Shown here piece after piece: positions 53,408 through 61,914 of a stretch of DNA of 64,000 nucleotides. Under the pieces are notes generated by a model that did no database searches, was not told the origin of the DNA, and was given only the letters and a program-made list of their open reading frames with translations. A program made the translations under genes and the position numbers. The stretch's first letter is position 1. Every line of letters begins with the position of its first letter. Source of the DNA: JBFHIZ01 sp963666475. GTDB taxonomy: Bacteria > Bacillota > Clostridia > Lachnospirales > Lachnospiraceae. The stretch covers positions 744,001 through 808,000 of the forward strand of contig OY762821.2 in NCBI GenBank assembly GCA_963666475.2, given 5' to 3'.

Positions 53408-54481
53408 ATGAAAAAAGCATTATTGGTTGGGAATGGATTTTCAAGTCAATACATAAGTGCATATAGAAATGATAATATTGTTCAGAAGTTTAAAGATACA
53501 AGTCCTTTAATTTATAGTAGAATAGATGCATGTTTTGAACCTTTTAGGAAAGGAATTGATAGATATACATTTTATGTTTCGCCTTTACGCTCGGGAACAA
53601 TAATGTGTGGAAGAGGAACAGGACTTCGTGCAGAGTCATTAAATTTTAGTAGTTTGTTAGTTAATCATATTAAGAAAGTTATTAGTGAAATAGGCTTTTC
53701 GGATAGTGTTTTTAATGAATATTTTATTGGATATGGGTTGATTCATCAAACACAGAAAGACCACGTTGAAGATATTGAAAGTTTAATCAAAATTGCATTT
53801 CTTTTTAAAGATAAAGACCTTTTTACAACTGAGGACATACTGACAATTAAAGACATAGCAAATAATATTATGTATAATAATGGCAAGATTGGTATAGATG
53901 GTATAGATAATCCGAATGTAACTGATATTGTAAAGGATAACTTATCTAGTTGGATAAATAATTTTGAATATATTTATTCAACCAATTATGATGATTTGAT
54001 TGATGATTATTACAATAAACAAGTATTCCATATTCATGGTGGGTTTCATTATGATGTTAGGGATGCAAAATTATATAAGAATATTTCAAAGAGAAGATTA
54101 GATTTACAAGATGCATTTTTAACATGGGGGATTTCAGGAGAAGATAAGATGAGCTTAATCGCTGGTTTTAGTTTTTCCAAAATAGTTTTTTCTAAATTTA
54201 CTTTTGCCCCTAGTATATTCCAAGAATATCTTGACTCTTTAAGCAGTGATGGTTTTGAAGAACTACATATATATGGTTATAGTGGCGAAAATGATGGGCA
54301 TATTAATGAAAGAATTGCACGGAATAATAATATTAAACGAATAGTATATTATTATTATCCTGAAAGCATAGAAATGGATATTTTGAAATATAAAGTTGAA
54401 AATCAATATTTAAAGGAAGGGATACATAAGGAAATAATATACAAATCGCATAAGGAAGTTGAAAAAATAATTTTTGGATAA
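53408..54481 (+). CDS. AbiH/SIR2-like protein (tentative)
   Basis: The 357-residue protein has an N-terminal nucleotide-binding-type loop (ALLVGNGFSSQYISAY), then YIYSTNYDDLIDDYY, VFHIHGGF and LHIYGYSGENDGHI. This order of Gly-rich loop, TNYD and HIHG is shared by AbiH and SIR2-like defence proteins, some of which degrade NAD+. Which subgroup it belongs to is unclear. Paired with the small membrane protein upstream. Strongly AT-rich, like its neighbours and unlike the nif region. Confidence 0.6.
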   Translation: MKKALLVGNGFSSQYISAYRNDNIVQKFKDTSPLIYSRIDACFEPFRKGIDRYTFYVSPLRSGTIMCGRGTGLRAESLNFSSLLVNHIKKVISEIGFSDSVFNEYFIGYGLIHQTQKDHVEDIESLIKIAFLFKDKDLFTTEDILTIKDIANNIMYNNGKIGIDGIDNPNVTDIVKDNLSSWINNFEYIYSTNYDDLIDDYYNKQVFHIHGGFHYDVRDAKLYKNISKRRLDLQDAFLTWGISGEDKMSLIAGFSFSKIVFSKFTFAPSIFQEYLDSLSSDGFEELHIYGYSGENDGHINERIARNNNIKRIVYYYYPESIEMDILKYKVENQYLKEGIHKEIIYKSHKEVEKIIFG

Positions 54482-54529
54482 CTAGAGTATGTATGAACTG
54501 TAAACATAAATTTTAAAGGGGACGAAATT

Positions 54530-54733
54530 ATGTTAGAAAATTACGGATATAATGAAAATGAAGAATTTTGTAAATGTAACAGAGATAAGGGTTTGGCATC
54601 TGATACAGAAAGTTCCGAGTGGGGATATTGGGATGTTTGTGTGGCATGTGGAAAGAAAATAGAAGATGGATTTCATTACTATAATCATTATGATGGTGAA
54701 GACCATGACGATATAAATACGTATGAATTCTGA
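54530..54733 (+). CDS. Small zinc-ribbon-like protein
   Basis: The 67-residue acidic protein has FCKC and VCVACG pairs that could bind zinc, and a His/Asp-rich end (HYYNHYDGEDHDD). No family recognised. ATG follows AGGGG. Confidence 0.5.
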   Translation: MLENYGYNENEEFCKCNRDKGLASDTESSEWGYWDVCVACGKKIEDGFHYYNHYDGEDHDDINTYEF

Positions 54734-54751
54734 TAGGTGAGGGGTAAATAA

Positions 54752-55243
54752 ATGACTTTAGAATATTGGACATTAGTAATAGCAATTTTTGGTGCTTTAG
54801 GTACACTTAGTACGTGGGTATACAGATTTGTTGTTACAAAAAAGAAAATAGGTTTTGAGATAGTTGGTTCGGTATATTCTGATAAATTAGTATATATGTT
54901 TTATATTCTAAATAATAAATCGAGACTGCCAATTTCAATTAACTCAATTTCTATTTGCGATAATAAAAATGAAATATATTGTGAAAAAATACCAAAACGA
55001 TTATTAAGAAAAGAAGAAAAATCAGGGAGTATAGTGAAAAGTACAACAGATACCTTTTCTGAAAATTTTCCAATTGCTATTAACGGATTATTGGGACATT
55101 CAGGTTATTTACTTTTTGTTACTGAAAAATATGATTTTGATAAAACTGAGAATACTAGTATTAATATATATACAAATAGAGGAAAAATAAAAATTAAGAA
55201 AATTGATTTAAATTATAAAGATGATCATTTTGAACTGTTTTAA
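54752..55243 (+). CDS. Membrane-anchored hypothetical protein
   Basis: The 163-residue protein has one N-terminal membrane segment (WTLVIAIFGALGTLSTWVY) and a beta-rich domain of about 130 residues. No family recognised. ATG 54752 lies behind GAGGGG, 18 bases after the zinc-ribbon-like gene. Confidence 0.55.
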   Translation: MTLEYWTLVIAIFGALGTLSTWVYRFVVTKKKIGFEIVGSVYSDKLVYMFYILNNKSRLPISINSISICDNKNEIYCEKIPKRLLRKEEKSGSIVKSTTDTFSENFPIAINGLLGHSGYLLFVTEKYDFDKTENTSINIYTNRGKIKIKKIDLNYKDDHFELF

Positions 55244-55301
55244 GCACTCTATAACAGGGGTGCTTTTTTCATGTCCAAATTTAAGAAAGGAAACAAAATA
55301 A

Positions 55302-55583
55302 ATGACAAATATAGAACGTTTAAAATTAGAATTAAGCCATAAATCATATTTCACTGATGAAGAATATAAAATCTTCCTTGATGAAAATGGTCTTGTGGAT
55401 ATAGACACATATAATAAATCAGAAAATGAATTGTATTTATTGCAGACAGTTATTGCAATATTACAGGCACTAACAAATAACATTGATTTGTTCCGTTCCA
55501 TTGAAACAGAATTCACAACAATGAGTTCAGCATATAAGAACCTGAAAGATAGGATTGATGAATTGTATAAACAATTGCAATGA
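55302..55583 (+). CDS. Small helical protein, possibly phage-derived
   Basis: The 93-residue, mostly helical protein reads MTNIERLKLELSHKSYFTDE at the start and AYKNLKDRIDELYKQL at the end. It reminds me of small structural-region proteins in Lachnospiraceae prophages, but I cannot name the family. ATG follows AAAGGAAAC. Confidence 0.45.
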   Translation: MTNIERLKLELSHKSYFTDEEYKIFLDENGLVDIDTYNKSENELYLLQTVIAILQALTNNIDLFRSIETEFTTMSSAYKNLKDRIDELYKQLQ

Positions 55584-55962
55584 CTCCAAACTATGAGTCA
55601 ACAGCAAAATCAATTACTTATTTGTTTCGTAATTAAGGTGGTGAACAATGAATACTTTAAATGACTTTGGGATGATGAAACAAAGTACATAGAATACCCT
55701 TTTTATACAGAAATGTTGTTGTTTTCAATGGCAGATAAAGAAATATTAAATGATATAATTACTACTTCATTTAATATTTTAGAATAATATTTGCTAGAAT
55801 GAGATGTGCACTATTGCATGTTAAAGCATCGAATAATATTGTTGACTATTTCTTTAATATTGCGGTTGCAAGGGAATCGGATAAATTGAAAAATATATAT
55901 TGTTGTGGTACTCTTATGGTACTGCTTATAGAATTTAATCTGTATTTATGGGAGTTTATAAA
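55584..55962. other. Gene-free gap with decayed coding fragments
   Basis: 379 bases without an intact gene. Short open stretches (one reading EYPFYTEMLLFSMADKEILN, another reading VKASNNIVDYFFNIAVARES) in different frames suggest a decayed gene at the right end of the accessory region. Base composition rises sharply in GC just after it. Confidence 0.45.
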
Positions 55963-56634
55963 ATGAAAACAATCGCAATTATAGATGATGATATTCATAT
56001 TGGAGATATGCTAACGGAAGTGCTGACACAGGAGGGGGATGCCCTTCTTCGTGCGTATTCCGGCACCGAAGCACTTTATCTTCTTTCCCAGCACAAGCTG
56101 GATTTAGTGCTGCTGGATTTAATGCTGCCGGGACTATCCGGGGAGGAAGTACTGCCCCATATTGAAAATATCCCTGTTATCGTTCTCAGTGCAAAGGTGG
56201 ATGTGCAGAATAAGGTTGATCTTCTGCTTGGCGGGGCAGCGGACTACATGACCAAGCCTTTTGACACCAAGGAATTGCTGGCAAGGATCACCGTTCAGCT
56301 CCGTAAGGCAGAAAAGAGAATTGACAATGATCTGCTTGCTTTTGGTGATATTGTGTTGAATACCGTTTCACAAACCGCAACCGCTCGGGGACAAGAAGTG
56401 AAACTGACCCGAACGGAGTTCGCCATTCTGAAGCTGCTGATGGGCAATCCGAAACAGGTAATTTCTAAAAACACCTTGCTTGACCGCATCAGTTTGGACA
56501 CGCCGGACTGTACTGAGCGATCTCTGAAACAGCACATTAGCAATCTTCGAAAAAAATTGCAGGATGTCAGCGGTGTGGATTATATTGAAACGGTTTGGGG
56601 CATTGGGTTTAAGCTGACAGAACAAAAATCTTGA
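55963..56634 (+). CDS. OmpR-family response regulator
   Basis: The 223-residue regulator has a receiver (AIIDDDIHIGDML, phosphoacceptor Asp in LVLLDLMLPGLSGEE, TKPFD) and a winged-helix output domain (RTEFAILKLLMGNPKQVISK, YIETVWGIGFKL). ATG 55963 follows GGGAG. It works with the kinase at 58446. With the ABC genes between them this resembles peptide-antibiotic response loci. The region is GC-richer than both flanks, suggesting transfer. Confidence 0.93.
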   Translation: MKTIAIIDDDIHIGDMLTEVLTQEGDALLRAYSGTEALYLLSQHKLDLVLLDLMLPGLSGEEVLPHIENIPVIVLSAKVDVQNKVDLLLGGAADYMTKPFDTKELLARITVQLRKAEKRIDNDLLAFGDIVLNTVSQTATARGQEVKLTRTEFAILKLLMGNPKQVISKNTLLDRISLDTPDCTERSLKQHISNLRKKLQDVSGVDYIETVWGIGFKLTEQKS

Positions 56635-56701
56635 CGATTTGCTTGACCACTTTCTTGACCTTTGCTTGCTAAACTTAGACAAGCAAAGGAGGTAAACAAT
56701 T

Positions 56702-57616
56702 ATGGAATACATTTTACAAACCAACAGCCTGACAAAAAAGTATAAAAACTTTCAGGCACTAAACGGACTGACCATGCACGTTCCCAAGGGATCTATTTAT
56801 GGTTTTGTGGGCAAGAACGGTGCAGGTAAGACCACCCTGATTCGCCTGATTTGCGGATTGCAGGAACCCACATCCGGGGACTTTTCATTGTACGGTATCA
56901 AGAATGACAGCCGGGATATTGTAAAATCCCGCCGCCGTATGGGTGCTGTGGTGGAGACACCATCCATCTATCTGGATATGACCGCAGAGGAAAACTTAAA
57001 ACAGCAATATCTGATTTTAGGACTGCCGTCCTATGATGGCATCCCGGAACTGCTGACGCTAGTAGGAATGGAAAACACCGGAAAGAAAAAGGCGAAGAAC
57101 TTTTCTTTGGGCATGAAGCAGAGATTGGGCATCGCAGTTGCTCTTGTTGGCAATCCCGATTTTCTGGTGCTGGACGAGCCGGTGAACGGTCTTGACCCCC
57201 AGGGCATCGTGGAAATACGTGAACTAATTTTGAAACTGAATCGTGAAAAGCAAATCACGGTTCTAATCTCCAGTCATATTCTGGACGAACTTTCCCGTCT
57301 TGCTACCCACTATGGCATCATCGATAATGGACGCATAGTGAAAGAACTGTCCGCCGCCGAATTGGAAACAGCTTGCCGTAAGTGCGTCCGTATGGAAGTG
57401 ACAGACACTAAGGCTCTGGCCCGTGTGCTGGATGGGATGCAGGTGGACTATAAGATTCTTTCCGCAACGACTGCCGATGTGTTTTCAAAGGTCAATGTGA
57501 CCCAGCTTGCGACTGCGCTTGTAAAGGAAAATTGCGATGTGGTGTCTATGCAGGAACGTGACGAAAGTTTGGAAAGCTACTACATCTCGCTGGTGGGAGG
57601 TAGCTGTCATGCGTAA
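56702..57616 (+). CDS. ABC transporter ATPase (BcrA-like)
   Basis: The 304-residue ATPase has Walker A GKNGAGKT, a SLGMKQRLGIA signature, Walker B FLVLDEPVNGLDPQG and SSHILDEL. A C-terminal region of about 80 residues is typical of bacitracin/lantibiotic-type exporters. ATG follows AAAGGAGG. Its end overlaps the permease start by 8 bases. The transporter is probably non-functional now because the permease is frameshifted. Confidence 0.92.
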   Translation: MEYILQTNSLTKKYKNFQALNGLTMHVPKGSIYGFVGKNGAGKTTLIRLICGLQEPTSGDFSLYGIKNDSRDIVKSRRRMGAVVETPSIYLDMTAEENLKQQYLILGLPSYDGIPELLTLVGMENTGKKKAKNFSLGMKQRLGIAVALVGNPDFLVLDEPVNGLDPQGIVEIRELILKLNREKQITVLISSHILDELSRLATHYGIIDNGRIVKELSAAELETACRKCVRMEVTDTKALARVLDGMQVDYKILSATTADVFSKVNVTQLATALVKENCDVVSMQERDESLESYYISLVGGSCHA

Positions 57617-58441
57617 ACTGTTATCTGCGAATTTTGCAAGACTGTGGAAGAATAAAGTTTTCTGGGCAGAGATCATAGCGACGGTTCTCTTGTCCTTGTT
57701 CATCGTTTTTGCCAACTATTCCGCTGAACTTCAGGCGACAGAAAATCGACTGTATCTTGATGATGTATTTTTTACATTTTATCTGATAGTTGGATTTATC
57801 CTTGCGGCAGGGATTAGCCTGCTCATTGGAACGGAATATTCCGACGGCACAATACGAAATAAGCTGATTGTGGGATGTACCCGTGGGTAATTTACTTTTC
57901 AACGCTGATTTCCTGTGCCCTAACATCGGCTCTGCTTTTTCTTCTTCATGGAGGAATCACGTACGGTATCGGGTATTGGCTGTTTGGCGGCTTTTTGACA
58001 CCTATGAACCAAATCGGGGGCACTGTGATTGCTGCATTTTTCGTGGGCTTTGTGTTTTCAGCACTGTTTGTAGCAATTTCCATGAATCTTCAAAACAAAG
58101 CGGTTACCGCAGTTGTTACGATGATATTGATTCTGGGACTTACATATCTGGCATCTGCCATTGGGAATATGTTGATGGAGCCAGAAATGACCTACAATGG
58201 CATGGTCATCAGTATGGACGGAGCGCAGGTTGGTGACATGATACCCAATCCAGCTTATGTCAGCGGGTTACAAAGAGTTGTGGATACATTTATGTATGAC
58301 TTGCTGTCTACCGGTCAGTTGATCCAGATGTATTCCTTGGATTTTTCACGCATCATCTGCTGGCCTGTTTTCTCTGTGCTTCTGTTCATAATTATAACTG
58401 TAGTTGGATATATGATTTTCCGAAAAAAAGACATTAAATAA
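57609..58441 (+). pseudogene. ABC-2 type permease, frameshifted
   Basis: The first frame (from ATG 57609, behind GGGAGG) reads to TIRNKLIVG and stops at 57888-57890. The second frame (from about 57875) continues with IYFSTLISCALTSALLFLLHGGI and runs to 58441 with all expected membrane segments. Joined, they make a BcrB-like permease of about 275 residues. One base is missing or extra around 57875-57893. It is either a recent mutation or a sequencing error. Confidence 0.82.
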
Positions 58442-58445
58442 AAGG

Positions 58446-59336
58446 ATGGTTATGGAGCATCTGTTGTTATTCATTATTGGAATATTGCTTCTGATAATCT
58501 TTGCCCTGTCAGTAAAGGTTTATTTCCTGCGGAAATCCGCACGAGAAATTGCAGAAGCGTTCCGGGATAGATTAACAGCAGATACCAACACCCTCATTGA
58601 TATATCTTCCCGTGACAGATATATGCGTAAACTGTCATCGGAGATCAATGTGCAGCTTCGTTTGCTCCGAAAGGAACGCCACCGCTATCAGCAGGGCGAT
58701 CAAGAACTGAAAGAAGCTGTGACAAATATTTCTCACGATCTCCGCACTCCTCTAACTCCCATTTGCGGGTATTTGGATCTTCTGGAGCGTGAAGAAAAAA
58801 GCGAAGCTGTTGAACGTTACCTTTCGCAGATTGGAAACCGAATGGAAGCCCTAAAAGGACTGACGGAAGAATTGTTCCGATACAGCGTGGTCACATCCAC
58901 GCAGGACTTGAAATTGGAGCGTTTAGATATGGTTAGGACATTGGAAGAAAGTCTGCTGTCCTTTTACGGCGTGATGCAGGAAAAAGGCATTCTGCCAGAA
59001 ATTAGTTTGCCAGAGGAGCCAGTCTATCGTGAACTGGACACCGGTGCGCTGAACCGCATTTTCTCCAATATTATCAGCAATGCTCTGAAATACTCTGATG
59101 GAGATTTTGTTGTCACGATGACAGATAATGGAAGCATCACCTTTTCCAATACGGCAAAAGAGCTGAACGCAGTGACAGTCGGCAGGCTTTTTGACCGATT
59201 CTATACTGTCGACGAAGGAAGAAATTCTACTGGTCTTGGGCTTTCCATCGCAAAGTTGCTGACGGAACGTATGGGTGGAAACATTAAAGCAGAATATCAG
59301 GATACCCAATTACATATTTGCATATTCTTTAAGTAA
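58446..59336 (+). CDS. Sensor histidine kinase
   Basis: The 296-residue kinase has one N-terminal membrane segment, a short linker, HisKA with ISHDLRTPLTPICGYLDLL, and a HATPase with IISNALKYSDG and GLGLSIAKLL. It has almost no extracellular loop, like kinases that sense through an ABC transporter partner. It belongs to the locus starting at 55963. The start may be ATG 58446 or 58452. Confidence 0.92.
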   Translation: MVMEHLLLFIIGILLLIIFALSVKVYFLRKSAREIAEAFRDRLTADTNTLIDISSRDRYMRKLSSEINVQLRLLRKERHRYQQGDQELKEAVTNISHDLRTPLTPICGYLDLLEREEKSEAVERYLSQIGNRMEALKGLTEELFRYSVVTSTQDLKLERLDMVRTLEESLLSFYGVMQEKGILPEISLPEEPVYRELDTGALNRIFSNIISNALKYSDGDFVVTMTDNGSITFSNTAKELNAVTVGRLFDRFYTVDEGRNSTGLGLSIAKLLTERMGGNIKAEYQDTQLHICIFFK

Positions 59337-59514
59337 TGACCTAAAATGATATGAGCAAACCAAATGCGATCAACCATAAAAAGTTGGTCGCTTTTGTGGT
59401 TGACAATTGGAATGAAAATCAATATTATAGTTATATAAATTGCGTGCAATTAAATATTATATAACTGGTTTTAAAATGGATAATATATAACACATAATAA
59501 GAAAGGAAATAACT

Positions 59515-60618
59515 ATGGAGCGAAGTCATCAAATTATCAAGACAAGTGTGATTGGAATTTTAGCTAATTTTCTATTAGTAGGAGTGAAGACGTTGATAGG
59601 ATTCACAACAGGATCAATTGCTGTATTAATGGATGCGGTTAATAATTTGAGTGATGCATTATCCTCAGTTATTACAATTGTTGGAACAAAACTTGCGGGG
59701 AAATTACCGGACAAAAAACATCCGTATGGATATGGTCGCGTAGAATACATTACTTCGATTACAATCGCGGTGATTGTACTTTTGGCAGGCATTACCTCTT
59801 TTACGGAGTCTATTCGTAGAATCTTTCATCCAGTGCAGGCTGAGTATACAATTTATTCATTGGTGATGATTGCATTTGCAGTCATTGTGAAATGGTTCTT
59901 AGGAAGATACGTAAAAAACAAAGGAGTAATTTATAATTCCGAGTCATTGATTGCGTCCGGAGCGGATGCAATATTTGATGCAGTGCTTTCTTTTTCTACA
60001 CTGGTTGCAGCAGGAGTTAGTCTGATATTTCATGTTAGTGTGGAGGGCTATCTTGGTGTGATGATTGCGGTGGTGATTGTAAAAGCTGGAATTGAAATTC
60101 TGATTGAGAATTTGGGAAGTATCATAGGGAAGCGAGTCGATAGTGGTTTGGTTGAAAAACTAAAGACTAAAATACAGTCTTATCCAATGGTAGAAGGGGT
60201 ATATGACCTAATTCTTCATCAGTATGGGCCAGAACAATATATCGGATCGGTCCATATTCAGCTAGACGATGAGGTGAATGCAAAAGAAATTCATAAATTG
60301 TCCAGAGATATTATGGCAGATATATACATCAATTTTGGTATCGTATTAACGATTGGGATTTATGCTTCTAATACAGATACGAATGAATTTGCAAAAATAA
60401 AGGAAGAAATTGATATGATTTTGCGTAAACATCCAGAGGTGATACAAATGCATGGATTTTATATGGAAAGTGATGTTCACACAATTAGTTTTGACTTGGT
60501 CCTTGATTATAAAGTTGTAGATCAAGTAGAAGTTAGAGAGCAAATTATTCGTGAGATGAAAATGAAATATCCTGAATACACGTATTTTATTACATTGGAT
60601 CAAAATTATAGTAGTTAA
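59515..60618 (+). CDS. Cation diffusion facilitator (CDF) transporter
   Basis: The 367-residue protein has six membrane segments and the CDF metal sites LMDAVNNLSDALSS and HPYGYGRVEY, then SGADAIFDAV. A cytoplasmic C-terminal domain follows, longer than usual at about 160 residues. It would export divalent metal ions (Zn, Mn or Fe) against protons. ATG follows AAAGGAA. Codon use returns to the AT-rich host pattern here. Confidence 0.93.
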   Translation: MERSHQIIKTSVIGILANFLLVGVKTLIGFTTGSIAVLMDAVNNLSDALSSVITIVGTKLAGKLPDKKHPYGYGRVEYITSITIAVIVLLAGITSFTESIRRIFHPVQAEYTIYSLVMIAFAVIVKWFLGRYVKNKGVIYNSESLIASGADAIFDAVLSFSTLVAAGVSLIFHVSVEGYLGVMIAVVIVKAGIEILIENLGSIIGKRVDSGLVEKLKTKIQSYPMVEGVYDLILHQYGPEQYIGSVHIQLDDEVNAKEIHKLSRDIMADIYINFGIVLTIGIYASNTDTNEFAKIKEEIDMILRKHPEVIQMHGFYMESDVHTISFDLVLDYKVVDQVEVREQIIREMKMKYPEYTYFITLDQNYSS

Positions 60619-60659
60619 TTAGACGGCAAATAAGAAGAAAAGATCTCGTGTTTTTGCTG

Positions 60660-61670
60660 TTAAGGAATGGTATCGTAGAGCGGTTTAGCTAGTTGTTCTT
60701 CTGCCCATTTTGAGTTTTTAAAAATAGCTCTGCCGACACCAATCAAATCTGCTTTCTTGTCTTTTAGTAGCTGCTCAGCCTCATCAGCAGTGGTAACTCC
60801 GCCGGTAAGTATAACTGGAATCGATACGTTAGCTTTGATTTTTTCGGTCATTTCTGAAAAGTACCCAGGTTCATTATGTCCAGGAATTGTATAGCCGTTC
60901 ATGCCGCCAGAAATATCAAGGAGATCGACTCCGTAGGACTCTAATAATTTGGATGCTTGAACGCTGTCTTCGATGGTCGAACCGTTTTTTGTATAGTCGC
61001 ATCCACCGAGACGAAGTGCAATTACTAGATCGGTACCGACTGCGGCGCGTACTGCAGAAATAATTTCTTTATGAATTTTTAGTCTTCCTTCCAGTGTGTT
61101 TCCGGAATAGCTGTCGGTTCGTTTGTTGGTTAGTGGAGAATAGAATTGGTTTAGCAGATAGGTGTGCGCAGAGTGAATTTCAACGCCGTCAAAGCCGGCC
61201 GCCTTTACTCGCATCGCTGCTGCAACAAAATCTTGAATCACAGCGTTGATTTGTGCCTGTGTCATCTCTTCTGACATCTCATTTTCGAATCTTTTATTTG
61301 GTAGAGCACTTGCACTAATTGGTGGTAATCCAGTAATTGAATGTCCGGTAGAACGTCCAGCATGATTTATTTGTACAAATGCTTTGCATCCATTCGCATG
61401 AATGGTATCTGCAATTTGTGTAAGTCCTTTAATATCTTCATTGGATGCGATGGAGACCTGACCATCATGTGCTTTGCCTTGTAAATTGATATAGCAATGT
61501 TCAGTAATAATTAGTCCTAGATACCCACCTTTAGATTTTTCTTCGTAGTAAGAGATGAGTTCACTGGTTACTTTACCATCCTTAGTCTTTGCAGTAGCCA
61601 TAGGTGGCATTACGATTCTATTATGAAGAGTTAAGTCATTCATTGTAATAGGTTCAAATATTTTTTTCAT
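60660..61670 (-). CDS. NADH:flavin oxidoreductase, Old Yellow Enzyme type
   Basis: The 336-residue FMN TIM-barrel enzyme has NRIVMPPMAT, FVQINHAGR, GVEIHSAHTYLLNQFYSPLT, and a C-terminal phosphate-binding ILTGGVTT and VGRAIF. It lacks the C-terminal FeS and NADH domains of larger 2,4-dienoyl-CoA reductases. Substrate unknown, probably an enone. ATG 61670 follows CGGAGG. Confidence 0.92.
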   Translation of the reverse strand: MKKIFEPITMNDLTLHNRIVMPPMATAKTKDGKVTSELISYYEEKSKGGYLGLIITEHCYINLQGKAHDGQVSIASNEDIKGLTQIADTIHANGCKAFVQINHAGRSTGHSITGLPPISASALPNKRFENEMSEEMTQAQINAVIQDFVAAAMRVKAAGFDGVEIHSAHTYLLNQFYSPLTNKRTDSYSGNTLEGRLKIHKEIISAVRAAVGTDLVIALRLGGCDYTKNGSTIEDSVQASKLLESYGVDLLDISGGMNGYTIPGHNEPGYFSEMTEKIKANVSIPVILTGGVTTADEAEQLLKDKKADLIGVGRAIFKNSKWAEEQLAKPLYDTIP

Positions 61671-61740
61671 ATATAATTCCTCCGAAAGTTGATACATATC
61701 ATATTATACTAAGAAAATGTGCAAAAAAGAAGGGAAACAT

Positions 61741-61773
61741 AAAAAACGCCCAGCCATTAGGCCGGGCGTTTTT
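61741..61773 (-). terminator. Terminator downstream of the Amt-PII gene
   Basis: AAAACGCCC-A-GCC pairs with GGC-C-GGGCGTTTT around an ATTA loop. Read on the minus strand it exits into a T-tract. It lies about 140 bases past the Amt-PII stop, before the oxidoreductase gene. Confidence 0.75.
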
Positions 61774-61914
61774 ACGCAACTAGTTGTCTGGAATCGATTA
61801 GCGATATAGAATCATAAGTTTAATAGATTAGCGGTCAATTAAAATATGGAAATTAGTAATTTCTATATCAAGAAGATTAGTAGGACTCCAGGTGATTAGT
61901 TTAGAAAGTTCTGG

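Noticed and set aside
57868..58236. 122-codon frame overlapping the permease.
   Set aside because: Cys/Trp/Arg-rich translation in a third frame; the membrane-protein frames explain the sequence.
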